DNA of 8,385 nucleotides, from positions 1 to 8,385 of the forward strand of contig JAJZCS010000075.1 in NCBI GenBank assembly GCA_021829055.1, in the 5' to 3' direction. Positions 1 to 4,528 of the stretch are shown here, one piece after another (position 1 is the first letter of the stretch; each line of letters starts with the position of its first letter). The notes beneath the pieces were generated by a model, which saw only the letters and a list, made by a program, of their open reading frames with translations, did no database searches and was not told the origin of the DNA. Origin of the DNA: Pseudomonadota bacterium (GTDB lineage Bacteria; Pseudomonadota; Alphaproteobacteria; Acetobacterales; Acetobacteraceae). A program made the position numbers and the translations under genes.

Positions 1-2
1 CC

Positions 3-152
3 TCCCCATGTGAGTCCAGGCCACCTGATCCTCCGTTGTCCTCACAACCAATAGAGAATCATAAACCACTGAAATCACTCACCTCAATTCTAGGTCAGAC
101 ACTGAGAGACGACATACTAGTGCTGGGTGGCACCCACTTGAAACCGCATTGA
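3..152 (+). CDS. Possible 3' end of a reading frame entering from the left edge
   Basis: This frame is open from the window edge to a TGA at 150-152 and would give 49 residues. The first third is rich in proline and serine; the rest ends in LGQTLRDDILVLGGTHLKPH, which reads like a soluble C-terminus. I do not recognise a family. Third codon positions are not clearly GC-biased, so coding bias gives little support, and an open frame of 49 codons at an edge can occur by chance. It may be noncoding. Nothing else convincing lies in 1-286; the leftward frames across it have no visible ribosome binding site and no family resemblance. Confidence 0.2.
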   Translation, partial: SPCESRPPDPPLSSQPIENHKPLKSLTSILGQTLRDDILVLGGTHLKPH

Positions 153-286
153 TCGAGAAATGAATTGTTTGGCCGGACGTGGCCCGACACGCAATTGCCG
201 CAACATCCGGTATAAGCGGAGAACTTTTCTTGCGCCGTCGAACAGCCATCTTGAATGGAGTTTGAAGTTCTGGCACCGGTCAATTC

Positions 287-493
287 ATGATCGAGAAGAT
301 GACCGGGAAACAACGTGACTACGAGCGCAAGCGCGCCGAGCGCGCGAACATGACTCTGGAAGCCTGGCTCAAGGAAAAAGAAGCCCGTCGTCGAGCGGAC
401 GAAAAGGCGGCTGAAACACAGAAAAAAATACGGAAACCCACGAAACCCAATGTTTTGCGTCGACTGATTGATCGGGCTCGTAAGCCGTTATAG
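287..493 (+). CDS. Small basic, charged protein of unknown function
   Basis: Encodes 68 residues (64 if the second ATG at 299 is used). The protein is dominated by Lys, Arg, Glu and Ala, with a central stretch (about residues 12-48) that should be one long charged helix, and a basic tail ending RRLIDRARKPL. There is no signal peptide, membrane segment or cysteine. I do not recognise the family; such composition suits a soluble nucleic-acid- or ribosome-associated protein, but that is a guess. Neither start has a strong ribosome binding site: GAGAAG abuts the second ATG too closely to serve it. A TATAAG box at 211-216 could be a -10 element but lacks a good -35 at normal spacing. The stop codon TAG (491-493) sits in the loop of a perfect hairpin, and the gene converges on fabI 23 bases later. 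The run of helix-forming codons and the precise end before a hairpin favour a real gene. Confidence 0.55.
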   Translation: MIEKMTGKQRDYERKRAERANMTLEAWLKEKEARRRADEKAAETQKKIRKPTKPNVLRRLIDRARKPL

Positions 494-508
494 CGGCTTA
501 CGAGCCCG
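473..508. terminator. Perfect 15-bp hairpin between convergent genes
   Basis: The arms 473-487 (CGGGCTCGTAAGCCG) and 494-508 (CGGCTTACGAGCCCG) are exact reverse complements around the 6-base loop TTATAG. The TAG in the loop is the stop codon of the small gene at 287-493. The hairpin also lies just beyond the fabI stop codon (517-519) on the opposite strand, so it can serve both transcripts. No run of T follows it on either strand, so it is not a textbook intrinsic terminator. It may instead act as a transcript 3'-end stabiliser or a Rho-linked processing end. A shared convergent terminator is the likeliest role. Confidence 0.6.
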
Positions 509-516
509 CCTTGCGG

Positions 517-1353
517 CTAGTCGATCTTACTAATGTCGGGGGCGTTGGCGTTCTTCATGCCAATGACGTGATAACCGCAATCAACCAGATGCACGTTTCC
601 CGTCACTCCACGCGAAAGATCGGAGAGAAGATAGAGGCCGGCACTACCAACTTCTTCCAGCAGCACATTGCGCTGCATCGGCGAATTATACTGATTCCAT
701 TTCAGAATATAGGTAAAATCGCCGATGCCAGAAGCTGCCAGGGTCTTGATTGGGCCGGCACTGATCGCGTTGACCCTGATTTCATCCGTCCCAAAATCTG
801 CAGCCAGATAGCGTACAGATGCCTCGAGTGCGGCCTTGGCAACTCCCATGACATTGTAATGTGGCATGACACGCTGCGAGCCAAGATAGGTCATCGTGAG
901 CAGGGATCCGCCCCGGGGCATGAGCGCGGCCGCACGTTGCGCTGCCCCAACGAAGGAATAACACGATATATCAATTGCCTGCAGAAACTGGGCTCGCGGC
1001 GTATCCGCAAACCTGCCGCGCAGATATTGTTTATCGGCAAAACCGATTGCATGGACAAGAAAGTCGATCGTGCTCCATCGCGACTGTAGCGCAGCAAACA
1101 CGGAATCAAGTTCGTCCTCTTTGCCGACGTCGCAAGGCAGCACGAGATCCGAGCCAATGCTGGCTGCCAACGGGCGAACCCGCTTTTCCAGTGTCTCGCC
1201 CTGGTAGGTGAAAGCGCATTCACCACCTTGCGCCGCCACGGCCTGCGCTATGGCCCATGCAATCGAACGGTTGTTCGCGACCCCCATGATCAGTCCGCGT
1301 TTGCCGCGCATCAGGTCACCGCGGATAGGAAAGAGCGGTTCTTGTTCGTTCAT
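517..1353 (-). CDS. fabI: Enoyl-[acyl-carrier-protein] reductase (NADH), FabI type
   Basis: Cytoplasmic enzyme that reduces the trans-2 double bond of enoyl-ACP, the last step of each elongation cycle of type II fatty acid synthesis. The 278-residue protein is a short-chain dehydrogenase/reductase. The FabI-type nucleotide-binding segment GVANNRSIAWAIA is at about residues 24-36. The active-site set is Tyr156, Tyr166 and Lys173 (Y-x6-K, YNVMGVAK), matching Tyr146, Tyr156 and Lys163 of E. coli FabI. The block SAGPIKTLAASGI (about 198-210) precedes the substrate-binding loop, and VDCGYHVIGM near the C-terminus is also typical. An upstream in-frame TTG at 1365 is unlikely to be the start: GGAG at 1360-1363 lies 6 bases before the ATG at 1353. 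It diverges from pdxH and converges on the small gene to its left. The fold and residues make the FabI assignment firm; FabL and FabV differ clearly in motif spacing. Confidence 0.97.
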   Translation of the reverse strand: MNEQEPLFPIRGDLMRGKRGLIMGVANNRSIAWAIAQAVAAQGGECAFTYQGETLEKRVRPLAASIGSDLVLPCDVGKEDELDSVFAALQSRWSTIDFLVHAIGFADKQYLRGRFADTPRAQFLQAIDISCYSFVGAAQRAAALMPRGGSLLTMTYLGSQRVMPHYNVMGVAKAALEASVRYLAADFGTDEIRVNAISAGPIKTLAASGIGDFTYILKWNQYNSPMQRNVLLEEVGSAGLYLLSDLSRGVTGNVHLVDCGYHVIGMKNANAPDISKID

Positions 1354-1359
1354 AACATG

Positions 1360-1363
1360 CTCC
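1360..1363 (-). promoter_or_regulatory. Ribosome binding site deciding the fabI start
   Basis: GGAG on the minus strand lies 6 bases upstream of the ATG ending at 1353. It overlaps the alternative TTG codon at 1363-1365, which argues that the longer frame is not the translated one. Confidence 0.6.
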
Positions 1364-1462
1364 AAATGGGACGACCGCTGGTATGGCGGTTTCGGGGTGG
1401 TGGCACAGGCCGGCGTACCGTATCAAGTAGCGGACCGAGACCGCATCGTGAAAGATCTGCCA

Positions 1463-2050
1463 ATGATCAATTTACATAATAACCCGTTTGATTTGTTCGA
1501 AGCGTGGATGGGAGAGGCGGAAGCCTCCGAGCTTAACGACCCCAACGCAATGACGTTGGCGACGGCCACCCCCAATGGCACGCCGTCCGCTCGAATCGTG
1601 TTGCTGAAGGGCTGGGACCGTCACGGTTTTGTCTTTTACACCAATCTCGAAAGTCGCAAATCCATTGAAATCATCCAAAATCCGTCGGTGGCACTGCTGT
1701 TTCATTGGAAGGCACGTAAAAGACAGGTCCGCATTGAAGGTATTGCCTGTAAAGTCGGCGATTCCGAGGCCGACGCATATTTTGATTCTCGGCCACGCTT
1801 GTCCAGAATCGGCGCATGGGCATCCGATCAATCGCGGCCTCTGGCCAATCGCGAAATCCTGGAACGGCGTCTTGAGCTGGAAATCGCAAAGTACGCGGAT
1901 TCACCAATTCCCCGTCCCCCTCATTGGTCTGGCTGGCGCGTTGCTCCAGACGCCATTGAGTTCTGGGAAGACCGTGATTTTCGGCTCCACGATCGTGCAC
2001 TCTTCAGTCGCACGGGCAATGGATGGATAGCGACTCGGCTATTTCCGTGA
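1463..2050 (+). CDS. pdxH: Pyridoxine/pyridoxamine 5'-phosphate oxidase
   Basis: FMN-dependent oxidase that converts pyridoxine or pyridoxamine 5'-phosphate to pyridoxal 5'-phosphate, the final step of vitamin B6 synthesis and salvage. The 195-residue protein has the whole family layout. The FMN-binding split-barrel segments are RIVLLKG (44-50), FVFYTNLESRKS (about 57-68) and QVRIEG (88-93). The dimerisation/FMN segment is SRIGAWASDQS (about 114-124). The C-terminal signature IEFW...RLHDR (166-178) ends in the typical RLFP tail. It carries WSGW where WGGF or WGGY is usual, a mild variation. The ATG at 1463 gives a normal family length; GTG at 1448 in the same frame would add only five residues and cannot be excluded. 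The same frame runs back to 1208, but that part lies antisense to fabI and has no family resemblance. No clear promoter is seen in the 109-bp spacer shared with fabI. The product supplies the cofactor of GcvP, encoded downstream. Confidence 0.96.
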   Translation: MINLHNNPFDLFEAWMGEAEASELNDPNAMTLATATPNGTPSARIVLLKGWDRHGFVFYTNLESRKSIEIIQNPSVALLFHWKARKRQVRIEGIACKVGDSEADAYFDSRPRLSRIGAWASDQSRPLANREILERRLELEIAKYADSPIPRPPHWSGWRVAPDAIEFWEDRDFRLHDRALFSRTGNGWIATRLFP

Positions 2051-2777
2051 CCCTGTTGATCTCTCCTAAAAAAACTTATCTGTTTGATCCGGATATTAAC
2101 GGTGCGATATTTACTCCTGTTTGGACAGAGGCACTATGGTCCCGGTCCTACATAGGAGCACGACGACAACAGCGTCCTCATCGGCAAACATCTCGTTGAA
2201 GGTACCGGGCGTCATGTGCGCACTTTATTCCAACTGTTGTGGCCATTTAGTCAATTCGAGAGTTCCGGACGTTGGTATTATGCATCTCATCCACCGCCCC
2301 CCGGAATCAGTTCTTTTGGGACCTTAGGATACTGTTTCCGGGAAACTGCCTCCTTACCCCGCACATGGCGCCCAGCCAGACGGCCGAATCCCAGGCTCGC
2401 CCTTCGTCTTTGAATTCCTGGTCACCTCGCACACAGGTCTCCTTAGCCGCAAATGGAAACGGGAGGCCTGAAATCCCCATCGTCCATGTGTTGAGAGCCC
2501 GCCAACCTGGACCGCGGAAACACCCCACACTGGCATTGCCGTGCTCGTTCAAGCGGCTCTCGTCACCGAGACCACTGCCGAGAGCGTTCGAATCCGTCAC
2601 ATCAACTCCGTCTTCCCGAAGCGCCGCTGCGCCAGCAACAAAACCCTGTCCCCCTTTCACCAATGCTCCGTAATCGACTCGCCACGCTCCGTTGCTGGTC
2701 AAGACAAGGACCCAGAGTTCAAAAACAGCTTGTCTCCCAGCTTCGTCTGGGCCACAAAGATACCATTCGAAATGTCA
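2051..2777. other. About 730 bases without a recognised gene
   Basis: Between the pdxH stop and the glycine riboswitch, several frames are open for 60-130 codons on both strands, but none resembles a family I know and none has a convincing ribosome binding site. The first part (2051-2340) is interrupted by stops in most frames. The second part (2307-2777) is open on the minus strand. There is an A7 run at about 2068-2074 after pdxH with no hairpin before it, and a small palindrome at 2334-2346 (GTTTCC, G, GGAAAC). I see no tRNA, terminal inverted repeats or transposase remnant. The stretch may be a decayed gene or genuinely noncoding. The gcv promoter must lie near its right end, since P1 of aptamer I begins at 2778, but I cannot name a good -35/-10 pair. 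Confidence 0.6.
2307..2702 (-). CDS. Doubtful leftward ORF, no recognised family
   Basis: From a TTG at 2702 this frame encodes 131 residues; without a start it stays open back to about 2776. The translation is rich in Gly, Ala and Asp in its first half (for example VKGGQGFVAGAAALREDG) and has several Trp and Cys in the second half. There is no signal peptide, membrane segment or recognisable motif. Use of GGA and GGG for glycine looks higher than in the neighbouring genes. No ribosome binding site is visible before the TTG and no ATG serves as start. It would read away from the gcv riboswitch and towards the pdxH end. It may be chance, a decayed gene or a lineage-specific protein; I favour chance or decay. 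Confidence 0.15.
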   Translation of the reverse strand: MTSNGAWRVDYGALVKGGQGFVAGAAALREDGVDVTDSNALGSGLGDESRLNEHGNASVGCFRGPGWRALNTWTMGISGLPFPFAAKETCVRGDQEFKDEGRAWDSAVWLGAMCGVRRQFPGNSILRSQKN

Positions 2778-2873
2778 TGCGGGAGAGAGTGATATGATTA
2801 GGGATATGGGCCCGCCCATATCACCGCCGAAGGCGCAACCGGCCCCCGGAAACGCTCAGGCAAAAGGACCGCA
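2778..2873 (+). promoter_or_regulatory. Glycine riboswitch aptamer I
   Basis: P1 can form between TGCGG (2778-2782) and CCGCA (2869-2873). P2 is an 8-bp stem, GTGATATG (2789-2796) with CATATCAC (2817-2824), immediately before the conserved CGCCGAAGG core. The strand CCGGCCCCCGG (2839-2849) can form the P3 hairpin. The loop of P2 contains a second GATATG copy that can compete for the same 3' strand (see findings). Confidence 0.88.
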
Positions 2874-2885
2874 GGGCAGAAGGAT

Positions 2886-2972
2886 CTCTGGAAAGCCGGC
2901 GTCGTTCGCCGCACCGACGGAGTAAGGAGCGGTCGCGCGCTGCCCGAATCTCTCAGGTCCCGCGACAGAGGG
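2886..2972 (+). promoter_or_regulatory. Glycine riboswitch aptamer II
   Basis: P1 pairs CTCTG (2886-2890) with CAGAG (2966-2970). P2 is the hairpin CGGCG (2897-2901) with CGCCG (2907-2911) around a TCGTT loop. The core ACCGACGG, the CTCTCAGG block and the closing ACAGAGG follow in order. The junction TCCCGC after CAGG corresponds to the CAAAAG junction of aptamer I and is the part that could pair with the gcvT ribosome binding site. Confidence 0.88.
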
Positions 2973-2983
2973 GGGTCAGTCTG

Positions 2984-3001
2984 GACGGGTTTGTACCCGT
3001 C
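2984..3001 (+). promoter_or_regulatory. Leader hairpin between riboswitch and gcvT start
   Basis: GACGGGT (2984-2990) and ACCCGTC (2995-3001) form a perfect 7-bp stem with the loop TTGT. It lies 12 bases after aptamer II and 12 bases before the GGGGG ribosome binding site. No T run follows, so it is not an intrinsic terminator. It may space or frame the expression platform. Its loop holds the first in-frame TTG (2991), which makes that codon a poor start. Confidence 0.5.
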
Positions 3002-3013
3002 TGCTGCTTGCGC

Positions 3014-3018
3014 GGGGG
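3014..3018 (+). promoter_or_regulatory. Likely gcvT ribosome binding site
   Basis: GGGGG within GCGCGGGGGTA lies 8 bases before the TTG at 3027. Part of it (CGCGGG, 3011-3016) is the exact complement of CCCGCG in aptamer II (2959-2964). Confidence 0.5.
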
Positions 3019-3026
3019 TATTGCCG

Positions 3027-4127
3027 TTGACGGATCCTAAACTGCTCACCGTTCCGCTTGATCCGTTGCACCGACGGCTAGGTGCAAAGATGGTTGGCTT
3101 TGCCGGCTATGCCATGCCGCTCCAATATAGCGGGATCATAGACGAACACTTGCACTGCCGCCACCATGCGGCTTTTTTTGACGTTTCGCACATGGGCCAG
3201 GCGGCCCTTACCGGGCCAGGCGGGGCAGCCGCACTGGAGCGTATCGTTACGGGTGACATCAACGGTCTAAAATCTGGCCGACAACGCTATACCTTACTTA
3301 TGAATGATCACGGCGGCATCGTCGACGATCTGATGGTCGCCAATATCACTACTGCACTACTTCTCATTTTCAATGCTAGCCGCAAACAGGAGGATCTCGC
3401 TCACATCAGGGCGCATCTGCCATCCAACATTTCATTGCAGCCACTACTCGACCGTGCGCTTCTGGCTCTTCAGGGACCTGAATCCGAAGCGGTTCTCTCC
3501 TCCATCGCCCCAAACTCGAAATCATTAAGGTTCCTGGATACGACCGTGATGCCATTGTGCGGCACCGAAGCCGTAATCAGCCGTTCGGGGTACACCGGTG
3601 AAGATGGCTTTGAGATCAGTATCCCCGCCGAGTACGCCGAAGCCGCTGCCTGTGCACTACTGGCGGATCCACGCGTAAAACCGGCGGGTTTGGGCGCCCG
3701 GGATTCCCTGCGCTTGGAAGCTGGTCTTCCTCTTTATGGCAATGACCTCGATGAGAGCACAAACCCAATCGAGGCTGGCCTCACATTTACCATAGGTAAA
3801 CGTCGTAAAGTAGCTTGGGATTTTCTCGGCGGCACCGCAGTGAGCCAAGCCTACGCTAGGGGCCCGCACCAAAGACTTGTTGGCCTGTACGTCGACGGGC
3901 CTGCTCCGGTGCGCTCCGGCGCCGAATTGCGGGATTCCGAGGGCGCCTTCGTTGGCCGTGTAACCTCCGGCACGTTCGCCCCCAGCCTCAATGCACCGAT
4001 TGCCCTGGGATACATCCGCCACGATCGTGCGGAAGATGGCACCCTACTTGAGGCGACCTTACGTAGCCGCCGGGTAGTACTCCATGTTGTCCCTTTGCCG
4101 TTTGTTCCTCACCGCTATGCTCGATGA
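3027..4127 (+). CDS. gcvT: Aminomethyltransferase, glycine cleavage T-protein
   Basis: Cytoplasmic enzyme of the glycine cleavage system. It takes the aminomethyl group carried on the lipoyl arm of GcvH, releases ammonia and passes the carbon to tetrahydrofolate as 5,10-methylene-THF. From the TTG at 3027 the protein has 366 residues, normal for the family. Visible signatures are the N-terminal substrate block VGFAGYAMPLQY (23-34), GGIVDDL with the catalytic-type Asp pair at 100-101, ALQGPES (147-153), SGYTGEDGFEI (187-197), the folate-domain block GARDSLRLEAGLPLYGNDL (about 223-241), and VTSGTFAP in the C-terminal barrel. No ATG lies near the N-terminus; TTG 3027 is chosen for its ribosome binding site and because the protein then starts MTDPKLLTVPLDPLH, as expected for the family. 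TTG 2991 and 3021 are alternatives. It is the first gene of gcvTHP, controlled by the glycine riboswitch. Confidence 0.95.
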   Translation: MTDPKLLTVPLDPLHRRLGAKMVGFAGYAMPLQYSGIIDEHLHCRHHAAFFDVSHMGQAALTGPGGAAALERIVTGDINGLKSGRQRYTLLMNDHGGIVDDLMVANITTALLLIFNASRKQEDLAHIRAHLPSNISLQPLLDRALLALQGPESEAVLSSIAPNSKSLRFLDTTVMPLCGTEAVISRSGYTGEDGFEISIPAEYAEAAACALLADPRVKPAGLGARDSLRLEAGLPLYGNDLDESTNPIEAGLTFTIGKRRKVAWDFLGGTAVSQAYARGPHQRLVGLYVDGPAPVRSGAELRDSEGAFVGRVTSGTFAPSLNAPIALGYIRHDRAEDGTLLEATLRSRRVVLHVVPLPFVPHRYAR

Positions 4128-4140
4128 AAGGCGCAAATCC

Positions 4141-4515
4141 ATGACCGCAACCCGCTTCACCAAGGACCACGAATGGGCTCGCTTCGACGACGGCATCGCC
4201 ACCATTGGAATCACTGATCACGCCCAGTCAGCGCTCGGCGATATCGTTTTCATTGACCTTCCGGCAGCCGGTCGGCGTTTCGCTGCCGGCGAGGCTTGCG
4301 CGGTTATTGAAAGTGTAAAGGCGGCTTCAGATGTTTACGCACCGTTCGCCGGTACGGTTACCGAGAATAACCCTTCGCTTGCCGACGACCCAGGTGCAGC
4401 CAACAAAGACCCTGAAGGGAATGCATGGTTCTTTAAGCTCCGCCCGGACAATAAGGCTGATTTCGACGCCCTCTTGAGCGCGGAAGATTATCAGGCATTC
4501 GTTCAATCACTCTGA
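4141..4515 (+). CDS. gcvH: Glycine cleavage system H-protein (lipoyl carrier)
   Basis: Small carrier protein whose lipoyl-lysine arm shuttles the methylamine group from GcvP to GcvT and is then reoxidised by the L-protein. The protein has 124 residues, the usual length. The biotinyl/lipoyl-type fold is complete: the N-terminal [10 protein letters not shown] (6-15), the [11 protein letters not shown] strand (about 31-41), and the modification site [15 protein letters not shown] with the lipoylated residue Lys60. The C-terminal GNAWFFKL block is typical. ATG 4141 is preferred over an in-frame start at 4084, since the latter lies inside gcvT and adds a non-homologous leader; AAGG at 4128-4131 lies 9 bases before it. 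It follows gcvT by 13 bases. Attachment of lipoate needs LipA/LipB or LplA, not encoded here. Confidence 0.97.
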   Translation: MTATRFTKDHEWARFDDGIATIGITDHAQSALGDIVFIDLPAAGRRFAAGEACAVIESVKAASDVYAPFAGTVTENNPSLADDPGAANKDPEGNAWFFKLRPDNKADFDALLSAEDYQAFVQSL

Positions 4516-4528
4516 CGGAGATCTTCCG

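Larger units (their letters stand above)
2778..2972 (+). promoter_or_regulatory. Tandem glycine riboswitch (gcvT type) upstream of gcvTHP
   Basis: Two glycine aptamers lie in series in the leader of gcvT, joined by a short linker. Conserved blocks are in the canonical order. Aptamer I has GGGAGAGA (2781-2788), GCCGAAGG (2826-2833) and CTCAGGCAAAAGGAC (2855-2869). Aptamer II has CTCTGGAAAG (2886-2895), CACCGACGG (2912-2920), CTCTCAGG (2950-2957) and ACAGAGGGGG (2965-2974). The CCGACGG and CAGGTCCCGCGACAGAGG versions of aptamer II are the style I associate with alphaproteobacteria. The known family binds glycine, and when placed before glycine cleavage genes it normally turns expression on. I see no intrinsic terminator before the start codon, so control at translation initiation is likelier than premature termination; this last point is inference. 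Confidence 0.95.

Noticed and set aside
79..313. Two leftward reading frames of 65-72 codons near the left edge
   Set aside because: They overlap each other in different frames, run into the start of the small gene and show no ribosome binding site or family resemblance.
511..1089. 192-codon rightward reading frame
   Set aside because: It lies wholly opposite fabI, whose protein is unmistakable; the frame is a shadow of its codon bias.
1208..1462. In-frame upstream extension of pdxH by 85 codons
   Set aside because: Most of it is antisense to fabI or in the divergent spacer, it has no family resemblance, and ATG 1463 gives the normal PdxH length.
2334..2346. Palindrome GTTTCC, G, GGAAAC as a possible operator or IS end
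   Set aside because: It is a single short copy with no partner repeat, no adjacent transposase and no promoter to act on.
2586..2595. GTTCGAATCC, resembling a tRNA T-arm
   Set aside because: The flanking bases do not make a proper 5-bp T stem (two mismatches), and no acceptor, D or anticodon arms fit around it.
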